The notes under the pieces: generated by a model | Told to the model about the DNA's origin: nothing | The model's input: only the letters and a program-made list of their open reading frames with translations | The model's database searches: none | Shown here: positions 16,150 through 25,781 of the stretch, piece after piece | How the letters are laid out: each line of letters starts with the position of its first letter | Numbering within the stretch: position 1 is the stretch's first letter | Program-made: the position numbers and the translations under genes | Origin: Shimia sp051201625 | Lineage (GTDB): Bacteria; Pseudomonadota; Alphaproteobacteria; Rhodobacterales; Rhodobacteraceae | Assembly: GCF_051201625.1 (NCBI RefSeq) | Contig: NZ_CP179203.1 | Location: forward strand, 186,001 to 250,000 | DNA length: 64,000 bases | Direction: 5' to 3'

Positions 16150-16478
16150 GGCCTCTAAAACATCCATAATAGAAAACAGGCTTATACAGTGATTGTGCTG
16201 TCAGAAACTGAAAGGGTGTTTGCGTAGTTTTCTCCTGATTACAATAATGTACAAAAGATTAACCGTGCTCCTACCATTCATGTCTGACTAATTTAACGGA
16301 ATTGGACGGCGCGCTTTTAGCATCAGTGCAGACTTAAAGAGAAGACTGTAATTGCTACGGCCACTGGGACTTTGACGAAACAGATACAATCTTTTAAAAT
16401 TGCCTTCCAACCCCGAGCCATAATCGCTCTGCTAAGAGTAAAATTGACTGCAAGCATGCAATAATTTTTCTAAATAAA
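16150..16478. other. Gene-free stretch, convergent iolB/tamB gap
   Basis: About 330 bases between converging genes. No open frame with coding character, tRNA, clear terminator hairpin or repeat was seen. Confidence 0.5.
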
Positions 16479-19400
16479 TTAGTAGTCTCGCTGAAAAAAC
16501 AACCCGATCCCGCTGTCAGAATCTGAATCTACCTTGCCTCTCACCGTCAAGTTGTCTGATACATCAAGGTTAAGGCTGATTGAACTTTTGCCTGAGCTGT
16601 TGGCCTCAATCTCCGTATAAATATTTTCGTTGATATATTTACCTGCTCTCAGCCCGGGGGTTCCCGCATCGTCAAATGTTAATGAAAGATCATCGAGCCC
16701 TGTATTTTTGCCTAATCTGGGCATTGCTGGCCCGTTACCAGAAAGAGATGCAAGCGCTGCTGCAAGTTGTGCGGCCTGCAAAGCTGATATACTGGATAAG
16801 TCTCTGCCAAAAAGAAGTTGCGACAAAACTTCGTCTTCGGGGAGTTCGGGGTCAGATTCGAGTATGATTTTTGGATCGTCTAAGCGTCCTTCCAGAATAA
16901 TTGAAATTGTAGCATCCGGTTGTGCAGACAGCGCTTCTATCCGCAGCCAAGGTAGTAAATCCCCTTCCAACCTGACGATGCCCTCACTAATTTCAAAGGT
17001 TTTGCTCAAAAAATCCATTCGCCCGCGGATTAAATCTATCTCGCCCTGAGTGACAATGTTGTTCGTGTTTCCCTGTAATTTTACGCCGCCGTTGAAGTCT
17101 GCATCCAAGCCCATGCCCCGTACAGAGAGGCGTTCGCCGAATGCAACTGAAAGGTTGATTCCAAATGGCGTGGAGGATGACGATGAGTTTCCTTTTGAAG
17201 TTTTGATCAAGCCAGCCTTTTGTCGAGTCTGGCGTACGACTGACGGCTCACCAACATGACGGATTTTTGGTATGGCACCGACGCCGGCCAAAGCTGAAGA
17301 GGATATCTGGATGTTGGTTTGACCCAATACAAAATCGCCAACTATATTCGCGCCGCCAGTCAGAGGCCCGACTATTTGCATAGCCCCGTCCACGCTTGTT
17401 TCCAGAAATTGACCATCGCGATAGCCCAAGTTTTTTAATTTTATCGGAAGATTGGCACTGAATGGTGCCACAAGGTCGATGGAGCCGCCCACAGATATTT
17501 CGCCACCTCCAGAAAATTCAGTCGTTGCGGAAACCTCAGCCACTCCCCGACGCAGCGAGATAGTACTATTTATGTCTGAGAGTGACGCCCGCATGGACGG
17601 AAGCGTAAACCGAGAGCCGTTGGTGCGGATTGTTCCTGTTACACTGCTTAAATTGGCGGGACCCTTCAATTCTAAATCGTATGTGGCCATCCCCTGTATC
17701 GAATTGGGAACTAGCTTTCGGTTTGCAGCGGCAAGTGGCAGTGTCCCTGTAATACTGAAAGTATTTTTGCTTCCCTCTAAATCAATAATGCCACTTCCCT
17801 GAGTTTGGGTTTCGAACGGCCCTTTTGCATCAAGAGTAACCCCCCAGCCCTGATCAAGCTGGTGAATTTGTGCATGTACGCTCGCCGTTCCGGGTAGTGC
17901 GGGTAGGAAAGTTTCTACTGACCCTGCCGTAATATCCAGTACCGCTTCGATCCCAGCACCTTTTGGTTTCGAGCCATCAATGGACGCAAGTATTTCGCCT
18001 GGTGCGGTTGCATCTAAATTGAATGCCAAATTACCCGCCTTAAAGCTGGCGTTACCAATTACTTTGGTTGGGCCCGAAATATTTTCCAATAAATTGCTGG
18101 TTTCGTGCAAGGTCGCTGAAAGCTGTGCCGTGCCATCCACACTGTCGAGCTGCCCTTGCCCATTCAGGTCTAAACCTTTTGCATCAAGAGTAAAATTTCG
18201 TAGCACAATTCCGTCATAGTTCCGAGCCGCGGACAAGAGTAGTTTTGTGTCTCCTGTGATAAGGCTATCGAACTTTGGATCATCAATAGACAGGTTACTT
18301 CCAGTAGCAGTCATGTTGATGTCAAAGGCTCCTGCCATAGCCTCAAGGCTACCATCGATATCCGCATTCAGCTTGCCTTTGATATCTCTTCCTGCAATCC
18401 CACTGAATCGACTGATATCCGGGGCAATGACACCGACGCTGCCGTCGACTATCAAATCTGCACCCATACCTGAAATTATTGCATTACCATTAATCTCAAC
18501 GTCACCTGTTTTCAGGTGAAAATTCTTTAGAGAAGTGCCTTCGTTCTTTTGCCAAATAAAATTGCCACTAAGCGTTCCGCTATCCCCAGTCGCCTGCGTT
18601 ATAGCATCACCTTTTAGATCAAGATGTAAAAGCTCCAGTGAAAGAGAACCAGTGACACTTTTAGGTTCGCTTTGACTGATCGCACCGGCCCCTGAAACAG
18701 ATAGCCATCCAGCATTCAGCAATTCAGACTGAAACTCTTCAATAGTGCCCGAAAGAGTCCAATGTTCCCCTTTTGCTGCGTCGAAACCTGCGGTTAGTTC
18801 CGCTCGTTTGATAATCGTCTGACCACCGCTAGTTGGCAGCAATATTTGGTCGCCGCCAGGGTCAGCTAAGTGGAGCTTGATATCAAAGTTTTCCGGAACC
18901 CCATCTGCAGAAATCGCGATGTTACCCTTCAAGTTCAAAGCAGCTGAATTAAGGTAGAGGTTGTCCAGTCTTGTGCGCCCGTCTGGGTACAAATGGACTT
19001 CCGTATTCAACGCAACGCTTTGACCAAAAAATTTTTTGAATTCAGGTGCAAAAAGTGGTGCCATATTGCCCGAAATATCAGTTCTGATGACACGCTTGGG
19101 CGAACTTTTAGGGGTATCAGCCGCTTCAGTAAATAGGATAACTTGGCCTGAAAGCCTCTCTATTCCATTACTAGCGAGGCTAATATTGGCTTTGAAATCT
19201 TCGATTTTACCTTCACCGAGTACTGTGAGTTCAATTTCTGGTTTGCCGGGCAGATGTGCTAGCCCGGAGATAATACCATTGGCCGCTTCGTTTGCTTTCA
19301 AATCAACCTTCAGATTACGGCTTTTGTTCGAAAAGGATGCATCAAAATGAAATTTGCCCTCTGGGCCCTTTAGCTGAGTCGCTTTGAAGACAACTTCACC

Positions 19401-19898
19401 ATTTCCATCCTGCAAAACGAGCTTGGACTCCAGCGACATAACTGACTCTCGCCCGAGTACTGGCTCACCAAGATTAATCCGATCAGCACTCAGTTTTTGA
19501 ATATTGATGCTGACAGGCAACTCGGGCAAAGAAAACGGAGTGGCCTCCGCTTTCATAGCTTCAGGCGTACTTTCAGGCCTTGGTAGCCGTGGCATCGTGA
19601 TAGTTTCGGCAGACAGTTGATTAATAATGATGTTGCCGCGTAAGGCCGAGAGCCGGTTCCAATTAAGAGTGATGTTGCTTAATGTCAGCCAAATACCCTG
19701 ATCGTCTGAGATTTTGATCTCCTGAATTGTGGCTTCAGAGCTGATCGCGCCTCTTAGCCCGTTCACCTCTACCACTCGTCCGGCGCTCGATAGTGACGAC
19801 TCCAGAAAACGAGTCAGCATGCCTTTGCCTTCCTCCTCGCTCTGAGAAAAAGCTAAACTTGGAAACAGCCATATGCATATGATGATCAACCACCGCAT
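16479..19898 (-). CDS. tamB: TamB, translocation and assembly module inner-membrane protein
   Basis: An 1139-residue protein with a single N-terminal hydrophobic segment or signal (MRWLIIICIWLFPSLAFS) and a very long beta-rich body. It ends in the conserved DUF490 (TamB) C-terminal domain, where LRGNIIINQL, GLDADFNGGVKLQGN, LEGRLDDPKIILESDPELP and SQLLFGRD are recognisable. TamB spans the periplasm as a beta-taco groove and works with TamA in outer-membrane protein insertion or phospholipid transport. Its start overlaps the tamA stop, and the pair is transcribed leftward. It is slightly shorter than enterobacterial TamB (about 1260 residues), which is common in alphaproteobacteria. Confidence 0.93.
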   Translation of the reverse strand: MRWLIIICIWLFPSLAFSQSEEEGKGMLTRFLESSLSSAGRVVEVNGLRGAISSEATIQEIKISDDQGIWLTLSNITLNWNRLSALRGNIIINQLSAETITMPRLPRPESTPEAMKAEATPFSLPELPVSINIQKLSADRINLGEPVLGRESVMSLESKLVLQDGNGEVVFKATQLKGPEGKFHFDASFSNKSRNLKVDLKANEAANGIISGLAHLPGKPEIELTVLGEGKIEDFKANISLASNGIERLSGQVILFTEAADTPKSSPKRVIRTDISGNMAPLFAPEFKKFFGQSVALNTEVHLYPDGRTRLDNLYLNSAALNLKGNIAISADGVPENFDIKLHLADPGGDQILLPTSGGQTIIKRAELTAGFDAAKGEHWTLSGTIEEFQSELLNAGWLSVSGAGAISQSEPKSVTGSLSLELLHLDLKGDAITQATGDSGTLSGNFIWQKNEGTSLKNFHLKTGDVEINGNAIISGMGADLIVDGSVGVIAPDISRFSGIAGRDIKGKLNADIDGSLEAMAGAFDINMTATGSNLSIDDPKFDSLITGDTKLLLSAARNYDGIVLRNFTLDAKGLDLNGQGQLDSVDGTAQLSATLHETSNLLENISGPTKVIGNASFKAGNLAFNLDATAPGEILASIDGSKPKGAGIEAVLDITAGSVETFLPALPGTASVHAQIHQLDQGWGVTLDAKGPFETQTQGSGIIDLEGSKNTFSITGTLPLAAANRKLVPNSIQGMATYDLELKGPANLSSVTGTIRTNGSRFTLPSMRASLSDINSTISLRRGVAEVSATTEFSGGGEISVGGSIDLVAPFSANLPIKLKNLGYRDGQFLETSVDGAMQIVGPLTGGANIVGDFVLGQTNIQISSSALAGVGAIPKIRHVGEPSVVRQTRQKAGLIKTSKGNSSSSSTPFGINLSVAFGERLSVRGMGLDADFNGGVKLQGNTNNIVTQGEIDLIRGRMDFLSKTFEISEGIVRLEGDLLPWLRIEALSAQPDATISIILEGRLDDPKIILESDPELPEDEVLSQLLFGRDLSSISALQAAQLAAALASLSGNGPAMPRLGKNTGLDDLSLTFDDAGTPGLRAGKYINENIYTEIEANSSGKSSISLNLDVSDNLTVRGKVDSDSDSGIGLFFQRDY

Positions 19899-21703
19899 CA
19901 GTACGCGTGTCCAATGCCGATATAAAGCTGTACCCCGTCTCCAGTTCCACCCGAAACTGGGAGACCAATATCCATTCTCAGGGGGCCAAAGCCCGTATCG
20001 TAGCGCACACCCAGCCCTGCACCAGACTGCCAGTTTCCGACGCCTGTGAAATTGGAGGCCTCCCCAACAAATCCAGAATCATAAAACGCGACTGTCGAAA
20101 TGTGGCTGCTCACTTTCACACGGATTTCACCTGACAGACCAACAAATGACAAACCTCCACTTTCGATGCCATTTACCGTCACAAAATTTGACTGATAGGG
20201 CTGCCCACGAACCGTGCCACCTCCCCCGGAGTAAAACAGAAAATCGGGAGGTGTTGATGCAAGTGAAGGGCCGACTACCGATCCAAGTTGGAAACGTCCT
20301 GCAAGGATGAATTGATTGTCTTGACCAATTCCTTTGTAGCCGCGCAGATCTGATTGTAAATAAATGCCGTGTTCAGCACTGTCATAGCCAAGGTATGGCA
20401 TCAGGCTGCCGGAAAAATAATATCCACTCGTTGGATTTCCAATATTGTCCCTCTGATCATACAAAGCTTCCATTGGGACTCCGTACACCATGAAGTGGCG
20501 TTCACCAAAATTGTCATCTACTTCCGAAAAACGTAAATTAGCGCCGATACTGGTCTCCAACCGTTCGGAGAAGTGCCTCTTGACTCCAATATTCGCAGAT
20601 GCCTGTCTCAAAAAATACAGGTCTTCGTCCTCCTGTTTTAGCTCTACGCCAAGCAAAAGGTCAGTATCAGAGTGGAACGTGGATGGTCGAGTGTAAAGTG
20701 CACCAAGAAACCAATCGGTCCCGCTTGTCTCCCCACCAATATTATCGATTGAAGCGTCCAGTCTAAGGTTTTCCGCGCCGCCTAAAAGATTACGATGTAA
20801 CCAATATCCGGACAAATTAAGCCCCTCACGGCTCTCTAGTTCACCACCAAACCCAAAACGGCGAGGCAAATCATCGATAACAGATAGGTGCATATCCAGT
20901 GCATCGCCTGGGCTGATTTTTTGTGCCTCGCGCAAGTCTATCGATCGAAACGCTCCAGTTCGGCGCAAGCGCCGCGCAACGCGTTTAGAGTCTTCGGGAC
21001 TGAACTTCTTTCCGGTGGGCAGGGCTGCGATCTCCCGAATCCTTTTTTCGCGCACACCGCTGTTACTAGAATATATCAAATTTCCAAATGTTAGTTCTGG
21101 TCCAGGATCTAAAACCAAACCAACGTCTAGGTTTTGTCTCGCATGGTCGGCAATGACAGTTTGTGATGAAACCTCTGCCTTTGCATGTCCAACATCGCGC
21201 CACCCATCGATCCCAGCACGGGCCGCATATTGAATTGCCGATAGATTTGCGGGACTGTCTGTCGCGAACTCCTTGGGCAATAATGTCTCAGGTGCTAACG
21301 GACCGACCATTGCTTTTCCAAAATCAAACCTTGGCCCAGTTTTGATCGTTACTCGTACCTGTTTGATGGTTGTACTCGCCGCAAATGGTGAGATGGAGTC
21401 TGCCTCTATGCCATTGACCTGTATAAATACTGAGGGGCCAAAATAGCCCTGTTCGTAGAGAACGCCGACCAACCTTTTATAATCGGATCGCGCTGCTGCG
21501 ATCACATCTTGGCTGTCTGTTGTGCCATCGCTTTTGGCAGAGAAGACAAGTGATGCACCCTTGATTTTTTCCTGTAGAGCTTCATCTGCTCCGCTGGCTT
21601 CTAACACAACCTCAAACGCGTTAGCTGTGTTGGTTGCTAGACTCCAAAATCCAAGTGCAAATACAAGATGTGCAACCAGGTACCAATCCAAGCGCTGTTG
21701 CAT
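19898..21703 (-). CDS. tamA: TamA, outer-membrane assembly barrel with POTRA domains
   Basis: A 601-residue BamA/TamA-family protein. A signal peptide ends near TANA-FEVVLEA, POTRA-like repeats occupy roughly residues 30-260 (TIKQVRVTIKTGPRFDFG and LTFGNLIYSSNSGVREKRI), and a 16-strand barrel makes up the rest. The lid-type motif GGGGTVRGQPYQS is near residue 480, and GIGHAY with an aromatic final residue is the usual barrel end. The ATG at 21703 is preferred over the one at 21709 because GAGG lies six bases before the former and abuts the latter. It forms the outer-membrane part of the TamA-TamB complex. Confidence 0.92.
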   Translation of the reverse strand: MQQRLDWYLVAHLVFALGFWSLATNTANAFEVVLEASGADEALQEKIKGASLVFSAKSDGTTDSQDVIAAARSDYKRLVGVLYEQGYFGPSVFIQVNGIEADSISPFAASTTIKQVRVTIKTGPRFDFGKAMVGPLAPETLLPKEFATDSPANLSAIQYAARAGIDGWRDVGHAKAEVSSQTVIADHARQNLDVGLVLDPGPELTFGNLIYSSNSGVREKRIREIAALPTGKKFSPEDSKRVARRLRRTGAFRSIDLREAQKISPGDALDMHLSVIDDLPRRFGFGGELESREGLNLSGYWLHRNLLGGAENLRLDASIDNIGGETSGTDWFLGALYTRPSTFHSDTDLLLGVELKQEDEDLYFLRQASANIGVKRHFSERLETSIGANLRFSEVDDNFGERHFMVYGVPMEALYDQRDNIGNPTSGYYFSGSLMPYLGYDSAEHGIYLQSDLRGYKGIGQDNQFILAGRFQLGSVVGPSLASTPPDFLFYSGGGGTVRGQPYQSNFVTVNGIESGGLSFVGLSGEIRVKVSSHISTVAFYDSGFVGEASNFTGVGNWQSGAGLGVRYDTGFGPLRMDIGLPVSGGTGDGVQLYIGIGHAY

Positions 21704-22054
21704 TGCCATCCTCGATACGAACCGTACTGGCCCTGATGGCCGCTAAATGTTTTTCTGGGGCTTTTGCCCGAGTCGATAGAGGTTAACCCAACGTATTGTA
21801 GGTGGCCATAGCTACATTGCTAGCTCGAAGAAAATTTGGAGATCTGATCCATGTACTAAATTGAGCGTCCAAGGGACCGGAGGCAAAGCGCAATGCAGTG
21901 GTCGTTGTTAACCTTTTTATTGACTTTTGGAGGCTTTACTACATTTCAATCGGAGCATATCTGCCAACTGCTTGGGGGAAATTTGGCGAGGTCGCATCTG
22001 GCGCTCTCCTAAACTAGGCCTTGAACTTGACGTGATGAAGGCTGCTGAAGAGCC
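21704..22054. other. Gene-free stretch upstream of tamA
   Basis: It contains the presumed leftward tamA promoter region. A rightward open frame through this gap runs across the terminator at 22055-22096 and into antisense of the next gene, and has no coding character, so it is not called. Confidence 0.45.
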
Positions 22055-22096
22055 ATCGAAAACCCTGCACAAATATAATGTGCAGGGCTCTTTTTT
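22055..22096. terminator. Bidirectional intrinsic terminator
   Basis: CCCTGCAC (22063-22070) pairs with GTGCAGGG (22080-22087). T runs follow on both strands: six T after the stem on the plus strand, and TTTT on the minus strand. It mainly serves the leftward polyamine-binding-protein gene, which ends 14 bases away. Confidence 0.75.
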
Positions 22097-22109
22097 ATCT
22101 ACTACTGAA

Positions 22110-23195
22110 TCAAGTGCCGGATTTAATCTTTGTCCACATACGTGTCACGCTACGCTGAATTTTGGGTGGATAAGGCGAGGTTGTGTAGAGATTTTCCAAA
22201 GTGGCTGCATCGGGATAAATCGCTGGATCGCCAATAACGTCCTCTTCCAGAAGCGGTTGGGAGGCTTTGTTCCCGTTGGCGTAATATACATAATTAGACG
22301 CATCTGCCATATTCTGCGCATCCATTATAAAATTCAGAAATTTGTGCGCTGCTTCGGAATTTGGCGCGTCCACTGGGATTGCCATCATGTCAAACCACAT
22401 TAACGCTCCCTCGCTTGGGGCATTGTAGGCGATATCCACTCCATTTTCGGCCTCCAGCGCTCGGTCTCGTGCTTGAAGGATATCTCCGCTCCAACCAACC
22501 GCGACGCAGATATCACCGTTGGCTAGCGCGTTTATATATTCAGAACTATGAAATTTCTGAATGTATGGACGTACCGCACTCAGGATTGGTTCTGCCTTTG
22601 CTAAAATATCTTTGTCATGGCTATCTGGGTTTTCACCCAAAAAGGCGAGGGCGGCAGGCACCATCTCGTCCGGCGCATCTAGAAAATGCACCCCACACGA
22701 CGCAAGCTTTTCCATATTTTCCGGGTCAAAAACTAACGAAAGAGATCCAATAGGGGCATCCTCCCCTAGCAGCTCCTTAACCTTACCGATGTTCACGCCA
22801 ATCCCGGTGGTACCCCACATATAATTGATCGCATATTCGTTCCCAGAGTCGTATTTTGATGTTCGGTCTTGGATAACGTCCCACATGTTACCCATGTTGG
22901 TAAGCTTAGTTTTATCGAGTTTCTGGAATGCGCCAGCAGCGATCTGCCGCTGAAGAAAGGTTCCCGATGGCACGACAACATCATATCCCGACTTGCCGGC
23001 AAGCATCTTGGTTTCCAGTACGTCATTACTGTCAAAAACGTCGTAGACAAGCTTAATGCCGGTTTCATCTTCGAACTTCGATAGTAGGCTTTCGTCGATA
23101 TAATCCGACCAGTTGTAGACATGCACTTCCTCGGCGGTCGCAGAGACCGCGCCAATTGCCATGCTGGCCGCGAGTGTGATGAAGATCTTATTCAT
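22110..23195 (-). CDS. Putrescine/spermidine-binding protein (PotF/PotD type)
   Basis: A 361-residue periplasmic polyamine receptor with a signal peptide ending ATA-EEVHVYNW. The VHVYNWSDYID start, GYDVVVPSGTFLQRQ, WGTTGIG and VAVGWSGDILQA segments are those of PotF-like proteins, in which tryptophan and acidic residues hold the amine groups. GGAGAACGCA precedes the ATG. It is divergent from a GntR gene and an aminotransferase, and about 2.6 kb from a second complete polyamine-type ABC system. A short-chain diamine such as putrescine is the likely ligand. Confidence 0.88.
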   Translation of the reverse strand: MNKIFITLAASMAIGAVSATAEEVHVYNWSDYIDESLLSKFEDETGIKLVYDVFDSNDVLETKMLAGKSGYDVVVPSGTFLQRQIAAGAFQKLDKTKLTNMGNMWDVIQDRTSKYDSGNEYAINYMWGTTGIGVNIGKVKELLGEDAPIGSLSLVFDPENMEKLASCGVHFLDAPDEMVPAALAFLGENPDSHDKDILAKAEPILSAVRPYIQKFHSSEYINALANGDICVAVGWSGDILQARDRALEAENGVDIAYNAPSEGALMWFDMMAIPVDAPNSEAAHKFLNFIMDAQNMADASNYVYYANGNKASQPLLEEDVIGDPAIYPDAATLENLYTTSPYPPKIQRSVTRMWTKIKSGT

Positions 23196-23223
23196 TGCGT
23201 TCTCCTGTTAGACTTTCGGCTCT

Positions 23224-23229
23224 GTATAC
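23224..23229. promoter_or_regulatory. Possible GntR operator core GTATAC
   Basis: CTGTATACCTA lies in the divergent gap between the PotF-like gene and the GntR/FCD gene. It shares the TATAC core with the TGGTATACCA palindrome at 5304. It is a short match and tentative. Confidence 0.3.
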
Positions 23230-23343
23230 CTAAAATTCTATTCTGCTAATTTGATCAAGTTTTTTCAATATGGCAATATGGTAATCAGAGCTGTGCGCCG
23301 ATATGAAGATGGCGCAAATCAAAAAAGGGGCCTTGGTGCTTTA

Positions 23344-24063
23344 ATGGAAGGCGGTCTAACTACGGTGCATCAAACTTCGAAGAGTGATGAAAATCAAAGA
23401 CGAATTCCTGTTCATCAGAAAGTCTACACGCAATTGCGAGAGGCTGTTCTTTTTGGCGAGCTTGCTCCCGGAGAAGCGGTAACAATTCAAGGGTTGATAG
23501 AACGAACAGGTGCAGGGATGACACCAATTCGTGAAGCGATTCGCCGTTTGACAAGTGAAGGTGCGCTTGAGTTTCGTGGAAACCGCAGGGTAGTTGTCCC
23601 TATGCTTTCTGTAGCGGATATCGAAGAATTGATATTTTTGCGGGAAACTCTTGAACCGCGACTGTCGGAAAGAGCCGCACGTCGCGCCACAGCGTTGGAT
23701 ATCCGAGAGCTTGAGGGGTTAGATGCGGGATTGGATGAGGCCATAGCGCAGGGAGACGTTGGCGCTTATTTGCGATGCAACTATGCCTTTCATATCAAGT
23801 TCTATTCAGTCGCTAAAAGTCCTGTTTTGGCCGAGATCGCAGGTGGGCTTTGGCTGCGGTTTGGACCGTCCATGCGGGTAGTGTGTGGGCGAATGGGCAC
23901 CCAAAATTTGCCAGATAACCACAAGAAGGCACTGGATGCTCTGAGGGCTGGGGATGAAACTGCAGTAGCGGCCGCAATCCGCCAGGATGTGCTTCAGGGT
24001 ATGAAGCAACTGCGGGACGCACTGGAAAATGCCTCGTCCACTGGCGAAATGATTGACAGCTAA
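23344..24063 (+). CDS. GntR/FCD-family transcriptional regulator of the polyamine locus
   Basis: A 239-residue regulator from the ATG at 23344. The frame is open upstream to 23251, and the start is not decided by a clear ribosome-binding site. The winged helix occupies residues about 22-90 (PVHQKVYTQLREAVLFGELA and TPIREAIRRLTSEGALE). An FCD helical domain follows (FLRETLEPRLSERAARRAT and NYAFHIKFYSVAKSP). It is placed between the divergent PotF-like receptor and a class III aminotransferase, so control of polyamine uptake and degradation is the reasonable inference. Confidence 0.82.
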   Translation: MEGGLTTVHQTSKSDENQRRIPVHQKVYTQLREAVLFGELAPGEAVTIQGLIERTGAGMTPIREAIRRLTSEGALEFRGNRRVVVPMLSVADIEELIFLRETLEPRLSERAARRATALDIRELEGLDAGLDEAIAQGDVGAYLRCNYAFHIKFYSVAKSPVLAEIAGGLWLRFGPSMRVVCGRMGTQNLPDNHKKALDALRAGDETAVAAAIRQDVLQGMKQLRDALENASSTGEMIDS

Positions 24064-24137
24064 AAATTTGATCATATTCTTTGGGTCGATTTCCTGCTCG
24101 CTCCGTTGGAGTGGAGTATCGCTATGAGAGGCCTGTA

Positions 24138-25526
24138 ATGAATGTGATAACCAACCACTTGCCGACAGAAGAACTTCAAGCGCTAGATGCGGCTCACCAC
24201 ATGCACCCCTTCTCCAATCAGAACGAGTTATCTGCAAAGGGGGCACGGATCATCAAACGCGCTCGAGGCGTCACGCTGACCGACAGTGATGGAAACGAAA
24301 TGCTCGACGCAATGGCGGGCTTGTGGTGCGTGAATATTGGCTACGGGCGCACGGAATTGGCAGAAGTTGCAGCTCGTCAAATGCGTGAAATGCCCTACTA
24401 CAACACTTTTTTTATGACCACACACGTGCCTGTCATCGCGCTGTCGGCGAAATTGGCCCAATTGGCGCCGGGTGATCTAAATCATGTGTTCTATGCTGGC
24501 TCAGGATCAGAAGCCAACGACACAAATATACGGATGGTTCGCCATTATTGGTCGGCGAAGGGCAAGCCGCAGAAAAATGTGATAATCTCCCGCCAAAACG
24601 CGTATCACGGGTCAACTTTAGGCGGAGCCTCGCTTGGCGGCATGGTTCCGATGCATCAACAGGGTGGATTGCCAATCCCAGATGTACATCACATTCCCCA
24701 GCCGAACTGGTGGTCTGATGGTGGAGATCTGTCGCCGCATGAATTTGGCCTCGCCCGCGCAAAAGAGCTCGAAACCGCTATCCTCAATATGGGAGAGGAC
24801 CGTGTTGCGGCGTTTATCGCTGAACCAATTCAGGGGGCTGGTGGCGTGATCGTCCCTCCTGATTCTTACTATCCTGAAATTCAGCGCATTTGTGATAATT
24901 ACGACATCCTTTTGATTGCTGACGAGGTTATTTGCGGGTTTGGGCGTACAGGGAACTGGTTCGGCTCACAAACGGTTGGCTGGAAACCGCATATCATGAC
25001 CGTCGCCAAGGGACTTAGCTCGGGATATGCTCCGATCGGCGGTTCGATCGTCTGTGATGAGATTGCTGAGGTTGTTGGTGCCACCGAATTTAATCATGGG
25101 TATACATATTCGGGACACCCCGTGTCTGCTGCGGTGGCGCTAGAAAACCTGCGGATCATAGAGGAAGAGGATATTATTGGCCACGTACGCAATGTTGCGG
25201 CTCCCTACTTGAAGCAAAAGTGGGAAGCGCTGGCAAATCATCCTCTTGTTGGTGAGGCAAAGATTGTCGGCATGATGGGATCAATTGCACTTACTCCGGA
25301 CAAGTCAAAAAGGGCGCCGTTTGCGGTTGAAACTGGGACAGTTGGATTAATTTGTCGTGAATTTTGTTTTGCCAATAATCTGATCATGCGCCACGTAGGT
25401 GATAGGATGATTATTTCGCCTCCACTGGTGTTGAAACCAGATGAAATTGATTTGTTGATCGAAAGGGCGACGCGGGCACTTGATCAGACCTACAAAAAAA
25501 TCAAAGACGAAGGATTATTTCGTTAG
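24138..25526 (+). CDS. Class III omega-aminotransferase, putrescine/polyamine:pyruvate type
   Basis: A 462-residue PLP enzyme of fold type I, aminotransferase class III. The PLP lysine is K291 in TVAKGLSSGYAPIGG and the ring-binding aspartate is D262 in LLIADEVICGFGRTG. GSGSEANDTN binds the phosphate. GAGAGG five bases before ATG 24138 fixes the start. The sequence resembles SpuC-like putrescine-pyruvate and beta-alanine-pyruvate transaminases more than GABA or ornithine enzymes. With polyamine uptake genes on both sides, it should take the amino group off an imported diamine, giving an aminoaldehyde. No aldehyde dehydrogenase for the next step is adjacent. Confidence 0.88.
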   Translation: MNVITNHLPTEELQALDAAHHMHPFSNQNELSAKGARIIKRARGVTLTDSDGNEMLDAMAGLWCVNIGYGRTELAEVAARQMREMPYYNTFFMTTHVPVIALSAKLAQLAPGDLNHVFYAGSGSEANDTNIRMVRHYWSAKGKPQKNVIISRQNAYHGSTLGGASLGGMVPMHQQGGLPIPDVHHIPQPNWWSDGGDLSPHEFGLARAKELETAILNMGEDRVAAFIAEPIQGAGGVIVPPDSYYPEIQRICDNYDILLIADEVICGFGRTGNWFGSQTVGWKPHIMTVAKGLSSGYAPIGGSIVCDEIAEVVGATEFNHGYTYSGHPVSAAVALENLRIIEEEDIIGHVRNVAAPYLKQKWEALANHPLVGEAKIVGMMGSIALTPDKSKRAPFAVETGTVGLICREFCFANNLIMRHVGDRMIISPPLVLKPDEIDLLIERATRALDQTYKKIKDEGLFR

Positions 25527-25781
25527 TTTGGTACTGCACGATGGTCAGTAAACATTGAACTGCCGCTTTGCGAACAGACCTAGTTACTGGTATTAAATCT
25601 GTCGTTTTTTGGCGATATTAACCCTCAAGGGTCGCTATCGAACCTTGCAAAGTACAAGGGGCCGATACGATCCTTGTAGGAATATGAATGAAGTCATGGT
25701 GTTGCGCTCACCCCGCTGGGTGTGTTTACACTGCGACCATAAGCGCGGAAAAAATCCGCCAAAGTAAACGGGGAGCCGGTT

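Noticed and set aside
16630..19350. Several plus-strand open frames of 60-140 codons opposite tamB
   Set aside because: They are shadows of the long tamB frame and have no start signals of their own.
21927..22403. Rightward 158-codon open frame after tamA
   Set aside because: It crosses a strong terminator and is mostly antisense to the PotF-like gene; no ribosome-binding site or protein-like composition.
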